A stretch of DNA of 64,000 bases. Origin: PHAA01 sp964494735 (GTDB lineage: Bacteria > Bacillota > Syntrophomonadia > Syntrophomonadales > Syntrophomonadaceae). Location: positions 1-64,000 of the forward strand of contig CAZBSD010000008.1 in the NCBI GenBank assembly GCA_964494735.1. The letters are read 5' to 3'. This document shows, one piece after another, positions 8,926 through 19,000 of the stretch. Every line of letters starts with the position of its first letter. The first letter of the stretch is position 1. The position numbers and the translations under genes are program-made. The notes under the pieces are model-generated. The model saw nothing but the letters and a program-made list of their open reading frames with translations, searched no databases and had not been told where the DNA came from.

Positions 8926-8972
8926 ACGTAATATATTACGTTTATCATACGTAACATGTTACTCTTTGTCAA
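8926..8972 (-). promoter_or_regulatory. Sigma-A promoter overlapped by two MarR-type operators
   Basis: On the minus strand the -35 is TTGACA (8972-8967), the spacer is 17 bases, and the -10 is TATGAT (8949-8944). The perfect palindrome GTAACATGTTAC (8951-8962) fills the spacer. A second, ACGTAATATATTACGT (8926-8941), covers the expected transcription start near 8937. Both contain GTAA-N4-TTAC and their centres are 23 bp apart, about two helical turns. Binding at either would block RNA polymerase. Confidence 0.85.
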
Positions 8973-9111
8973 ACATGTTTTTGCAGCAATATCATTTCTG
9001 CGGGCTTGTTAAAACCTTCTTGCATGGTTGATAATTCAATTGTAGGTTGGAATTAGTTATGCGGTTTTTGATTTTAAAATAGAAGACTGGACTGGTTGGG
9101 AGGGATTTACC

Positions 9112-9204
9112 TTGATCGACATTCTCAAATACGTAGTGATTTGGATTGCATTCCTGCTCGTCGCTTATCTGTTTTATCTGAATGCCGGCGCCGGCTCGAG
9201 CTGA
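9112..9204 (+). CDS. Possible 30-residue single-span membrane peptide
   Basis: A TTG at 9112 follows GGGAGGG with seven bases between. The 30 codons give a charged start (IDILKY), one hydrophobic helix (VVIWIAFLLVAYLFYL) and a glycine/serine tail, then TGA. The same frame continues past the TGA with another hydrophobic stretch (VVSVMAAFIFA) until a second TGA at 9247. A third hydrophobic run appears in another frame. This may be a short membrane peptide or the wreck of a two-helix protein. No homologue is recognised. Confidence 0.3.
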   Translation: MIDILKYVVIWIAFLLVAYLFYLNAGAGSS

Positions 9205-9325
9205 GGGGCCAGCGTGGTCTCCGTGATGGCGGCCTTCATTTTTGCCAATTGATTCTGTTGGGGTTATTTCTTGCCTTCATATTTTTCCGGCCAGGCGGAC
9301 AAAATAACCGGGTAGTCTGGCCTTT

Positions 9326-10624
9326 TTAGCGGATGGGAAGGCGTACCTGGTCGGTACGGAGGGTGTAGTCGCGCTTGCGCCGCAGTGCCCGCCGGCCTTT
9401 GAAGAACCAACGAATACCAAACAACAGGATGATCATGGTGATGATGACTTTGATGATTACTGATAAGACGTTGGGGATGACGTTGCCGGTCGTACTGCTT
9501 TCCCCTGGTATCTCCAGCAGGGTCGCTCCAAGGTCTCTGTACATAAGTTTGCCGTTATTGGCCAGGTGCATGTTGATCTTGAGACGGGCGTCAGGTTGGC
9601 CGGGATTTAACAGTGAATAATCTACTGTCACCTCATCTAGAGAGATATTACGGTGGAGGAGACGGGTGGTCTTGGTTTGCTGCACCAACGGGGTCATGGC
9701 GGCCGCCAATTTGGTCTCCCCATTGCTTCCATCCAGGTTGTCCGCGGTCACTGCTGGCATTATCATATCGACGTCCACGAATTGCCCGAAACCGTAATCC
9801 AGTAGCGCAGTCGTGTCACTGTAAACAGCGTGGTTCAAGCTCCTGATGGCCACCGCTATTAATTCCCGGTCGCCCTTCTGGGCCAGGGTCACCAGGGTGT
9901 TGCCGGCGTCGCGGGTGTAACCGGTCTTTCCCCCGGTCACCCCTTCATACTCATAGCGGCCGCATTCGAACATCTTATGTTCGGCCCAGAGGTAGCGGAT
10001 CTCGGATTGCTTGTTGGTGGGAGCGATGATAAAATGAGAGGTCCCGAATATCCGCCGGAACTCCTGGTTCTGGATGGCCGCCCTGGTTATCATGGCCATA
10101 TCGTAGGCTGTGGTCAGGTGCTGGGGATTGGACAGGCCATTGGGATTGACGAAGTTGGTGTTGAGGGCGCCGGCCTGAACTGCCCTTTCATTCATCAGGC
10201 GGACGAATTCGGGCACGCTGCCGCTGATATGTTCGGCGATGCCGTTGCAAGCCTCGTTGGCGGAAGGCAACATGGCGGCCATCAGGGCCTGCTCCATAGT
10301 GATCTGCTCACCCTCATCCAAGGCTATGTGGGACGCTCCCAGCTGAATGCTGAATACCGCGTCATGGGACATGGTTACGACTTCTTGCGGGCCGGAATGC
10401 TCTACCCCCAACAGGACGGTCATGATCTTGGTTATGGAAGCCGGGTAAAGCCGTTCGTGCATATTCTTCTCATATAATATCTGTCCGGTGCGGGCATCCA
10501 TCAGCACCGCCGCCTCCGATTCTATCACCGGAGCTGCCCCAGCCGGAGCCTCAAGCGCCATTGCGGGAAGGATGTTGATAATAATTATTAAGGCCGCCAA
10601 TAAGGTGGTCAAATATTTCTTCAC
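9326..10624 (-). CDS. D-alanyl-D-alanine carboxypeptidase (PBP5/DacF type)
   Basis: This 432-residue penicillin-binding protein trims the terminal D-Ala from peptidoglycan stem peptides outside the membrane. It has a signal peptide (KKYLTTLLAALIIIINILPAMA), the catalytic SxxK as SITK near residue 64, SxN as SAN near residue 122, and KTG as GGKTGYT near residue 230. This is the S11 peptidase order. A beta domain and a C-terminal hydrophobic helix (SVIIKVIITMIILLFGIRWF) with a basic tail follow, anchoring the protein. The GTG start has AGGAG about ten bases upstream. It stands alone; the upstream region holds repeats and the assembly gap, so its promoter cannot be assigned with certainty. Confidence 0.93.
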   Translation of the reverse strand: MKKYLTTLLAALIIIINILPAMALEAPAGAAPVIESEAAVLMDARTGQILYEKNMHERLYPASITKIMTVLLGVEHSGPQEVVTMSHDAVFSIQLGASHIALDEGEQITMEQALMAAMLPSANEACNGIAEHISGSVPEFVRLMNERAVQAGALNTNFVNPNGLSNPQHLTTAYDMAMITRAAIQNQEFRRIFGTSHFIIAPTNKQSEIRYLWAEHKMFECGRYEYEGVTGGKTGYTRDAGNTLVTLAQKGDRELIAVAIRSLNHAVYSDTTALLDYGFGQFVDVDMIMPAVTADNLDGSNGETKLAAAMTPLVQQTKTTRLLHRNISLDEVTVDYSLLNPGQPDARLKINMHLANNGKLMYRDLGATLLEIPGESSTTGNVIPNVLSVIIKVIITMIILLFGIRWFFKGRRALRRKRDYTLRTDQVRLPIR

Positions 10625-10666
10625 GTATGTTCTCCTATATGAAATGGTCCCGCGTTAACCTAATTG

Positions 10667-10870
10667 TGTCATGCTGAGCGCTTGCGTGTGTCATGCTGAG
10701 CGCTAGCGAAGCATCTCGNNNNNNNNNNNNNNNNNNNNNNNNNNNNNNNNNNNNNNNNNNNNNNNNNNNNNNNNNNNNNNNNNNNNNNNNNNNNNNNNNN
10801 NNNNNNNNNNNNNNNNNNTGTCATGCTGAGCGCTTGCGTGTGTCATGCTGAGCGCTAGCGAAGCATCTCG
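10667..10870. repeat. Tandem repeat interrupted by a 100-N assembly gap
   Basis: An identical 52-bp sequence occurs at 10667-10718 and 10819-10870, on either side of exactly 100 N (10719-10818). Each copy contains two units starting TGTCATGCTGAGCGC, the second extended by GAAGCATCTCG. The gap is probably of arbitrary length, and the array may be longer or shorter than drawn. The unit resembles the dispersed CATGCTGAG/GAAGCATCT palindromic elements found in many draft bacterial genomes. Confidence 0.9.
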
Positions 10871-11291
10871 CAAATGCATAAAGGCACTTACAGTTTCAGG
10901 ATGAGCACCTTGGTAGTCTTCGACTCCTCTGGATGGCACTAATAACTTGGTGCCTGTCCCCAAGTTATTGCCATCTCTTTACCGGCGTTTCCGGCCAATA
11001 TTTTTCTGGTAACCGTTATTTAAATTCCCTCTCAACAGTGAAAATCCTGCCGGCTTTCATCAAATTCCAGTTTTTTTCGAAGACAATGACAATATTTCCT
11101 CACGCCTAAACAAATATTTACGCGCCCTTTGTAGTATTTATATGGATACATTATTTCCCATTTCGGTGCTAGAATTTTTATAGTCAATCTCATCCAATTG
11201 GCCGCCATTTATGATGTCATCCATATTCCAGGTAACTATTATCATTTGTTTAGAAACCATCGTCAAAAATAAACTCGAGGAGGACGGGGCG
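10871..11291. other. Intergenic region upstream of the PAS kinase
   Basis: This 420-base stretch contains degraded repeat sequence (to about 10940), one full 29-bp palindrome (10941-10969), and then AT-rich DNA up to the kinase start. No ORF is credible and no consensus promoter stood out, although one for the kinase must lie here. The sequence around 11130-11180 is the AT-richest part. Confidence 0.5.
10941..10969. repeat. 29-bp palindromic repeat, copy 2
   Basis: This is identical in sequence and orientation to the copy at 5299: arms AATAACTTGG/CCAAGTTATT around TGCCTGTCC. It adjoins the CATGCTGAG-type repeats, as the 19441 copy adjoins a CTTCG...CAGGATGACA-type repeat. Confidence 0.9.
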
Positions 11292-12347
11292 GTGCCGGTA
11301 ACCGGATCTGATCAAATCGACCTGGCTGAGCAGCTGTTGTACTACAGCCAGGATATGATAGCCATAGTTGAGTGCGAAAGGTTGACCTTCCTGGATGCCA
11401 ACCGATCATTGTTGGATAGGATGGGCTGGTGCCGCGAAGATATCATCGGGCATTCGATTTTGGAGCCGGGCCTGCTCTCCCCTGATTATGATGAGTTGAC
11501 CTATATGCGGACCGCTCTGAACGAAAACAATGGGCCCGTGAATATGACTTTCCATCCCCGTACCAGCCACCAGCAGAGGCTCGAACTAGGTCTTTCATAT
11601 TTCCCGGCCCGGTACCGCGCTCTTGATTGCTGGCTCTTCTATTTTCATGACCTGTCCCATCAGTACCGTCCCCAACAGGAGCTGACCCACCTGGACCGTT
11701 TGCGCCGGCTGGGAGAGATGGCGGCTGTCGTAGGTCATGAGGTGCGCAATCCGATGACTACCGTGCGGGGTTTCTTGCAGATGCTGCAGATGCAGGACCC
11801 GTCTTCTGAAAGTATCCCCTACTTCAGCTTGATGATCGAAGAATTGGACCGCGCCAATGATATTATAAGCGAATTCCTGGGAATGGCCCGCCCTAACCAG
11901 CCTGACCTGTGCCGCAAGTCCCTCAGCGCTATCGTCTCCGCTTTGCAGCCGATGCTCCGGGCCCTGGCGCTCAGTAAAGACCTTAACCTGCAACTGTTTC
12001 TTGACGATGAAGCTAGGGATGAGCTCATGCTGGATGAAAGTGAGGTGCGCCAGCTTATCATCAACCTGGCCTGTAACGGACTAGACGCCATGCGCCCTCC
12101 CGGGACCCTTACCATCAGCACCCGCCGGGAGGGAACAGAGATGGTCCTGGCGGTGAGAGACCAGGGTGTAGGTATAGCGGCCGACGTGCTGGAGAGTATA
12201 AATGTCCCCTTCTTTACCACCAAACCAGGCGGCACCGGCTTGGGACTGCCGGTCTGTTATAGGATAGCCGCCCGTCATGGTGCCTGTATCGAGGTGTCCA
12301 CCGGCCCCGAGGGCACCACCTTCTATGTACGCTTCCCCCTCGACTAA
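11292..12347 (+). CDS. PAS-domain sensor histidine kinase, sporulation-kinase type
   Basis: I place the start at GTG 11292, which has GAGGAGG eight bases upstream; an ATG at 11211 has no ribosome site. The protein is about 351 residues and has no membrane segments. A PAS domain spans roughly residues 14-130. The dimerisation helix contains VVGHEVRNPMTTVRGFLQML with the phosphoacceptor histidine. ATPase boxes follow: N (LACNGLDAM), G1 (VRDQGVGI), F (FFTTK), G2 (GTGLGLP). The H-box is characteristic of the KinA-E/Spo0A-phosphorelay kinases. No response regulator is adjacent, so it is an orphan kinase likely to feed a phosphorelay. Its stop codon abuts a 29-bp palindrome separating it from convergent addA. 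Confidence 0.88.
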   Translation: MPVTGSDQIDLAEQLLYYSQDMIAIVECERLTFLDANRSLLDRMGWCREDIIGHSILEPGLLSPDYDELTYMRTALNENNGPVNMTFHPRTSHQQRLELGLSYFPARYRALDCWLFYFHDLSHQYRPQQELTHLDRLRRLGEMAAVVGHEVRNPMTTVRGFLQMLQMQDPSSESIPYFSLMIEELDRANDIISEFLGMARPNQPDLCRKSLSAIVSALQPMLRALALSKDLNLQLFLDDEARDELMLDESEVRQLIINLACNGLDAMRPPGTLTISTRREGTEMVLAVRDQGVGIAADVLESINVPFFTTKPGGTGLGLPVCYRIAARHGACIEVSTGPEGTTFYVRFPLD

Positions 12348-12375
12348 ATAACTTGGGGACAGGCACCAAGTTATT
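12347..12375. repeat. 29-bp palindromic repeat, copy 3, between convergent stops
   Basis: This is the reverse-orientation copy: arms AATAACTTGG and CCAAGTTATT around GGACAGGCA. Its first base is the last base of the kinase stop TAA (12345-12347). Its right end contains the addA stop (12371-12373 on the minus strand). The hairpin could act as a bidirectional terminator although no long T-run follows. Confidence 0.9.
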
Positions 12376-15300
12376 GGTCCATTTGTACTGCTTCCCCGGT
12401 ATCGAACAAGTACAGGTAGCTGGCTTTTACCACCCGTCCCAGGATCTTCTCCAGGGCGGTCTTGTAAAGCTCTATCTGCACTCGGTAGCCGCCAATGAGG
12501 GCGTCCCGGTTGAACGGGGTCACCCGATCGCTCTTGTAATCGACCAACACCAGCGCATCGCCCTCCTGGAAATAGAGATCGATGACCCCCTGCAGGAGCA
12601 GTTGTTCACGGCCTGGGGGCAGGTCCGGGAATACCTGAGCTGCATCATAAAGGAGATTGAAGGGTACTTCCCGCTCCACCTTCTCGGCCGCCAACACCCT
12701 TTGACCCAGTGAGGACGCAAAGAAATTGAGGATAACGGTCCGGTCTGCCATTGCCGCCTCTTCAGCCAGCATTATTTCCCTGTCGACCAGCGAATTTATC
12801 TGTTCATCCAGGTCGGCTGCACTGCCTACCCGGGCTAAATCCAGGTGCTGCATCACCGTATGCAGGATAACCCCTCGCGCAGCGCCGCTCAGGACTGCTT
12901 CTCCCCTCCCGGCTGCCACCGCCATGAACCGTGGTTCCCTGGCCATCGCAACCGCCCCTGTTGAATGTACAGCGCCGGGATCGGCAGACCGTATCTCCTT
13001 GACCTGACTGACCGCGATCTTGGAGGGTATGTTTATCGCTTCCGCATACGGGTACTGCCAGCTCAACCGCGACCAGAGACAGTCACGGAGTTGGCTGCCG
13101 GGGCCCTTCTCCATCAGACCCTGCAGGCGCTGGTCGAATCCCTCCATCGCCTGGGCAGCCGCCTGAGCCATGCCGGTGCGGGAGCGGTCGATGACATTGA
13201 CCAGCCAGTGGTAAGCAGATCCGGCAGCTGGGGCGGGGCTGCATGTATCATACTTTCGCAACACGGCTCCATCAGGATGGGCAACCACGACTGCGCCGAG
13301 CCAGTCCAGCAGGCCGTTGGCCCGGGCCAGTTGGAAGGGGCTGGTGCCTTTGTTCCACTGCCGGACCCTTTGGGTCAGGTCCCCCACCGTACCTATCAGG
13401 ATCAGTTTATCGCGGGGCCTGGTGCAGGCCACATAGAGGATGCGCATCTCCTCAGCCAGGTTTTCGGCCTTGATCCGGTTGGCCAGGGCGATGCGGGCGA
13501 TGGTATCACGGGTCACCCTCAGGTCAGGATCGACGTAGCGGGGGCCGATGCCCAGCTCTTTATGAAACATTACTCTGGCGCGGATGTCGCTCAGGTTAAA
13601 TTTGCGCCCCAGTCCAGCCACGATGACCACCGGGAATTCCAGCCCTTTGCTCTTATGTATGCTCATGATGCGGACCACGTCTTCGTTCTCGCTTAGGACC
13701 TTGGCCATGCCCATATCGCCGCTGCCCGATTCCAGTTTCTCGATGAATTTAAGGAAATGGAACAGTCCCTGCATGGAGGTGGTCTGGTATTGCTGGGCGC
13801 GCTCCAACAGGATCCGGAGATTGGCCTGGCGCTGCATTCCTCCCGGCATGGCGGCGGCGTAATGGAGATAGCCGGTATCCAGCAGCAGCTGCCAGATCAG
13901 TTCGTCCATCGGTGTAAAACGGGCCGCTTCCTTCCAGTCATTAAGACGCTGGATAAATGCGCCCAGTTTGGCCGTCAGCGGTTCCTCCCCGCGGTTAAGA
14001 TATTCCTCCGCCGCTTTATAGTAGGTGGAGGCGTTGCTGCCGGCCCGGATCTCGATCAGTTCTTCCACCGTGAAATTGCCGATGGGGGAGCGCATAACGC
14101 TCAGCAAAGGAATGTCCTGTCGTTTGTTATCGATCAGGTGGAGCAGGTTCAGGAAAACTTTCATCTCCGTAGTCTCGAAATAACCGCGGTCGGCATCGGC
14201 ATAAACGGGGATGCCGGCTGCCATCAAGGTCTCCAAGTAGATCTCGGCTTGACCGCGGGTAGCCCGCATCAAGACCACCATGTCACGATACTCCAAAGGC
14301 CGCAGGCACTTGTTCTTGCTGTCGTAAAAAATCTGCCCGTGCAGTTCCCGGATCCGGGCCGCGGTGGCCTGGGCTTCGAATTCTACGTCTCCTGGTTGGT
14401 CGTCGAGATCCTCACCTTCTGCACCGGGCTCAATCTCGGCGGGGTCATCCTCAGCTTCCTCATCACTATGGTCAACCGGCGCTGTACCAGCCTTATCCAC
14501 CAATATCAGCTCCAGCCAGCCCGTATCTAGTTCCTCACCACTATCCTCCGGGATTTCCAGCCCATACTCCAGGAATACCTTGGGCTGGTAATCCATCTCC
14601 CCTAATTGGCGCGACATTATGCGGCTGAAGATATCGTTCACCCCGTCAATGATAGTCTGGCGGCTGCGGAAATTGCTGCTCAGGTCGATACGTCGGTTAG
14701 CCAGTTCCTTGGGGTCATGGTAGGTCTGGTATTTTTCCAGGAACAGGGTAGGATCAGCCAACCGGAAACGATAGATGCTCTGCTTGACGTCCCCCACCAG
14801 GAAAAGGTTGTTTTCCCGTTTGATGCGGTTGAGGATGGTCTCCTGCACCAGGTTGCTGTCCTGGTACTCGTCTACGAAAATGTAATCGAACTGGCGCTGG
14901 TATTCGGCAGCCGTCAGCGGGTCGGCCAGTATCTCCAGGGTGTAATGCTCCAGGTCATTGAAATCGACCAGACCTTTTTCGGTCTTGGCTTCCCGGTAAC
15001 GCTGGTGGAATTGCTCGGCCAGAATACACAGATAACGCATATCCGGGTATAATTGGCGCAGGTCGAGGCAAAATTCCTGGGGGGACATGAACAAGGTCTT
15101 GGTGGCCAATTCTTTGAGCACCTTTTTGCCTTGCTCACGCAGGTCCTGGACATTCTTTTTGAGGGTTGGGTCCACATCCTTCTTGGCTGGCGTCAGTCTC
15201 TGATGCTGAACCAGTCCCAAGCATTGATAGAAATCGAATATACCCAGCTGCAGAGACGCGCGCAACTCTGTTACCAGCTGCATATCCTGTCGCAGGGCGT

Positions 15301-16045
15301 CCTCATAGCAAGCGGGTCCGCATGGCTGCAAACAAGCCTGAGCGGCTTGGGCGAAGATGTCTTCCACCCCGGCCAAAACTATCTCCAGTTGGGCAATCAG
15401 GCTCTGTACCCAGTCCGATTGGCCAAATTGTTCCAGATCCAGATTGAAATCTTCTGCCTTCGCCCATAGCCATTCCAGCGGGTCCGGCTGGCTCAGGATG
15501 AACTGGTAGGTGCGCAGGACCAACTCCCGCAGGGGATGGTCGTCCCGGCCCCCGGCGTACATTTCCACCAAGCGGAGGAAATCCGCCTCACCCTGTTCGT
15601 ATTCCGCTTCAAACAACTCCTCCAGCACTTCCAGCTTGAGCAAATCGGTCTCGGTAGCGTCACCCACCCGGAAGGAGGGGCTGATATCCACGATATGAAA
15701 GTAACGGCGCACCACATCCATGCAGAAAGCATGCAGTGTGCTTATGGAAGCCCGATTGAGCAGGTTGACCTGGGCGCGAAGGTAATCCTGGTCGGGACCG
15801 TTTTCCTGCATGGCTTCCAGCAGCACGGAACTGATCCGGGCCCGCATCTCTCCGGCTGCCGCCTGGGTGAAAGTGACGATGAGCATCCGGTCGATATCGA
15901 CTTGATCCCAGCGCACTAATTGTATTATGCGTTCGACCAGCACCGCCGTCTTGCCGGAACCGGCCGCCGCTGCTACCAACAGGTTATGACCGCGGTCCTG
16001 GATGGCCAATGATTGTTGGGGTGTCCAGGTAGTCATGGCGGTCAC
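12371..16045 (-). CDS. addA: ATP-dependent helicase/nuclease subunit A
   Basis: AddA (1224 residues) is the UvrD-like helicase and nuclease half of the AddAB double-strand-break resection complex, the Gram-positive counterpart of RecBCD. Visible features are the Q-motif region WTPQQSLAI, Walker A AAAGSGKTAVL near residues 26-36, Walker B FVDEYQDSN, SIYRFR, and helicase motif V/VI sequences including IMSIHKSKGLEFPVV and EEMRILYVACTRPRDKL. A C-terminal RecB-type nuclease carries LVLVDYKSDR with the catalytic D and K. The start GTG overlaps the addB stop by four bases, the usual coupling. The stop lies inside a palindromic repeat. Length is normal for the family. Confidence 0.97.
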   Translation of the reverse strand: MTAMTTWTPQQSLAIQDRGHNLLVAAAAGSGKTAVLVERIIQLVRWDQVDIDRMLIVTFTQAAAGEMRARISSVLLEAMQENGPDQDYLRAQVNLLNRASISTLHAFCMDVVRRYFHIVDISPSFRVGDATETDLLKLEVLEELFEAEYEQGEADFLRLVEMYAGGRDDHPLRELVLRTYQFILSQPDPLEWLWAKAEDFNLDLEQFGQSDWVQSLIAQLEIVLAGVEDIFAQAAQACLQPCGPACYEDALRQDMQLVTELRASLQLGIFDFYQCLGLVQHQRLTPAKKDVDPTLKKNVQDLREQGKKVLKELATKTLFMSPQEFCLDLRQLYPDMRYLCILAEQFHQRYREAKTEKGLVDFNDLEHYTLEILADPLTAAEYQRQFDYIFVDEYQDSNLVQETILNRIKRENNLFLVGDVKQSIYRFRLADPTLFLEKYQTYHDPKELANRRIDLSSNFRSRQTIIDGVNDIFSRIMSRQLGEMDYQPKVFLEYGLEIPEDSGEELDTGWLELILVDKAGTAPVDHSDEEAEDDPAEIEPGAEGEDLDDQPGDVEFEAQATAARIRELHGQIFYDSKNKCLRPLEYRDMVVLMRATRGQAEIYLETLMAAGIPVYADADRGYFETTEMKVFLNLLHLIDNKRQDIPLLSVMRSPIGNFTVEELIEIRAGSNASTYYKAAEEYLNRGEEPLTAKLGAFIQRLNDWKEAARFTPMDELIWQLLLDTGYLHYAAAMPGGMQRQANLRILLERAQQYQTTSMQGLFHFLKFIEKLESGSGDMGMAKVLSENEDVVRIMSIHKSKGLEFPVVIVAGLGRKFNLSDIRARVMFHKELGIGPRYVDPDLRVTRDTIARIALANRIKAENLAEEMRILYVACTRPRDKLILIGTVGDLTQRVRQWNKGTSPFQLARANGLLDWLGAVVVAHPDGAVLRKYDTCSPAPAAGSAYHWLVNVIDRSRTGMAQAAAQAMEGFDQRLQGLMEKGPGSQLRDCLWSRLSWQYPYAEAINIPSKIAVSQVKEIRSADPGAVHSTGAVAMAREPRFMAVAAGRGEAVLSGAARGVILHTVMQHLDLARVGSAADLDEQINSLVDREIMLAEEAAMADRTVILNFFASSLGQRVLAAEKVEREVPFNLLYDAAQVFPDLPPGREQLLLQGVIDLYFQEGDALVLVDYKSDRVTPFNRDALIGGYRVQIELYKTALEKILGRVVKASYLYLFDTGEAVQMDQ

Positions 16046-19000
16046 CGTCCCTTCCCGCGGATGCGTCCCAGTACATCCTCATTGTTGTATTTAGGGAGCA
16101 CCCGGAAGCGGTTGTCCTCCAGGCGCTGGTCGAATTGGCAGATGCCCCGGTAGGAGCAGAATTTGCAGGCGGTATGGTTGCCCATCTTGACCGGATGGAT
16201 ATGTACCCGACCGAGGTTTATCTCTTGGCCGATAAGGATCAAGAGTCCTTGTACATGGGTCAGCAGGGCTTGCAGGTCATCCGCTGAGATCACCGATGAA
16301 GCGCTGGTGAAGTTACCGTCCTTCTTAAACCCGGCCGGTACAACGTCGGAAGTGCCGGCTTGCAGATCTTTATCCAGGCAGTTGACCAATTTGACGTCGG
16401 CCAGCATCAGTCCCCGCAGCTTGAATTTGCGGGCGATCTCCCGCTCTACCGCTTCGATCATGGCCGGTCCGGTGTCCACCAGCGGATCGTCGATCTTGAA
16501 ATAGAAAACACAGCCGGGTCGCAGCTGGGCTAGGTCCTGCCCTTCCTGGCCGGCCACTACGGCCATCAGATAAATCATCAGTTGCAGTGAGAGGCCGTGG
16601 TATATGTCACCCAGTTTGAATTCCGGACGTCCTGATTTATAGTCGATGATTTTAACAAAGGTGCCTTCTTCCGTCTCCAGCAGGTCTACCCGGTCGATGC
16701 GTCCTTCCAGATACAGCTGGCGGCCATCCCCCAATTCGATCTCTATGGCGGGGTACATCTGGCCAGGACCAAAGCCCACCTCAAATTGACTGGGAATGAA
16801 TTCGCCTTTCTGGAGCTGTTGGGTGAGGACCCAGGCCGCCCGTCGGCTGATCCGCTTCAGCCTGCTGGCCAGGTGTTGATAACGGGGACTGCTGGTGAAG
16901 ATGCCCTCACTCTGAGTGGCCACCAGGCTATCCATCACTTGGTCCACGATACGATCCGAGTCGCACCTTTCCAGGGCCCGCCAGTCGAGTTTCTCACCTT
17001 CCAGCTGCAATGCGAAAGAGCGCAGGCAATTATGGAACAGTTCACCTATGTCAGGAGCGGCCACTTCATAGACCTGGCGTTCCTGGGGGCGCAGCCCGTA
17101 CCGGACGAAATGAGCGAAGGGGCAGTTGACATACTGTTCCAACCGCGACACGCTGCTGCGCAGGGGCAGCGAATAGAGCCGTTCTGCCAGCTTGGTTCCT
17201 ATCCCTTTAACCTGGTTGCGATGGTACAAGGCCTGTCGGCTCTCCTCCAGGTGCGGTCCCCAGTCGTCCTGGTTCCGATACCATTGGTAGATTTCCCCCC
17301 AAATCTGGTCCACCGGCTGGGAGTCTATCAAAGCCCGCAGGTTCTGGGTCAGGTATTTGTAGGTGCTGTTGGGGGTGGCCACCTGGTGTATCTCCTGGCT
17401 GCGGTGCTTGACCGCATCACTGATGATCGGTACCTGCGGCAGGAGTCCCTGGAGCCGATTGATCAGGATGGATGGCCGCAGAGCCTTGCCTTCTTCATCG
17501 GCCAGGGCATAAGATAAACCCAGGTAATGGTCTGGTTTGCTCAGGGCGGTGTATATTAAAAATCTCTCTTCCGCGCTGCGGCGGTTTTTATCGAAGCCCA
17601 GCTCCAATCCCTGAGCCTGCAGGGCTTCTTTCTCATATTCGGTCAGTATGCCCTCTTCTCCGCCGCTGGAAGGGATTATCCCATCGTTGACCCCTAACAA
17701 CAGCAGGCCTTTGATGGCGTGACTCTTGGAGCGCTGAATGTCGCCCACCAGCACCTGATCGATGGTGGTGGGGATGATGCCTACCTCCAGTGACTCAAAT
17801 CCGGCCTCCAGGAGCTGCCGGTATTCTTTGAGACCGACTTCCTGGTCCCCCATGATCTCCACCATCTGATCCATGATGTCCAGGATTATATTCCAAATCT
17901 GCTCATTCTCGCGGGCCGCTTCCAACCGGCCCAATTCGTTCATCCGCTCGATTGAGGCTTGCACACGTGCCGGCAGCCCTATCTCCACCAGGTATTGGTA
18001 ATGGGCCTGGCAGAAGGAGGTCACCGTCCGCCGGCCTTGCACCTTTGCGGCCAGAGCCACAAGCGGACCGGTCAACATCTCCCGGCAGGTATTGAGCTGG
18101 TCTTCTTCGTCTGGATCTTCACTGCTGAAACTCCTTTGCCAGCGCTGGCCTTGTATCCCATAGCGGAGGGCGAAATTCTCCAGTACCTCCACCTGATCTG
18201 GGTCCAGACCAGTGAAACCGGTCTTTAAGTATGCGAATACGTCTTCATAGCGGTAGTTACGGCGGATGATCTCCAAAGATGACAGCACCAGCCTGATTAT
18301 GGAATTATCCATCAGACTGCGCTTGCGATCCATGAAAACCGGTATCCCATATTCGGTGAATACTCTCTTTATCAATGGTCCATAACCGTCCATATGATTG
18401 CAGACCACCGCCAGATCATGGTAGCGCCAGCCACGTTCCCTTACCAATTGCACCACCTGGGCGGCGGCATACTCCACCTCGCTGCTGCGGTTGGCGGCCG
18501 CGAAAATCTCCACATCCTCGATCTCCTCGGCTTGAGTCCGGGAGGGGTAGGCGAACAATTCCTGCTCCAAGTGCTTTATGGCCGGGTTGACCGGACCCAA
18601 GCCCGGAACCGGCTCCATCATGACCACCTCTTGCTCCAGTCCGGCCTCTTGGGCTAGTTCCTGCAGCCTCGCCAGCCCCTGCCAGGACAAGCTGAACAGA
18701 TCACGGTCGCGCGCCTGCGGGTGAGGATCGATGGTCAGGCTGACGTTCATCTGCTTGACCACCGTCATCAACCGGGCCAGTATCTTCAGGCTCTGCGGAG
18801 ACAGAGTATTGAAACCATCTACCCAGAAATGAGAGTTGGCCAGGAATTGCGCTTCCCCAATCTTGCCGACCAACAGGTTCAAGTAATCATCCGTATCCAG
18901 ATAACGCCCCTGCAGATAGTCGTTGAATTTATCATATATGAGGGAAACATCATTCACCTTCTGGGCCACCAGCATCCCCTCCTGCCCGCTTACGCTGTTC

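Noticed and set aside
9112..9250. Selenoprotein with in-frame UGA
   Set aside because: No SECIS-like hairpin is apparent just after the TGA and the surrounding residues match no known selenoprotein; decay or chance is simpler.
10667..10870. CRISPR array
   Set aside because: The units are directly adjacent and partly different, with no regularly spaced unique spacers and no cas genes.
10703..10963. Reading frame running through the N gap
   Set aside because: A third of it is undetermined sequence and the rest is repeat DNA.
13757..14530. Long open frame antisense to addA (about 257 codons)
   Set aside because: It lies wholly opposite a well-supported gene, has no plausible ribosome site or family motifs, and is explained by GC-rich codon bias in addA.
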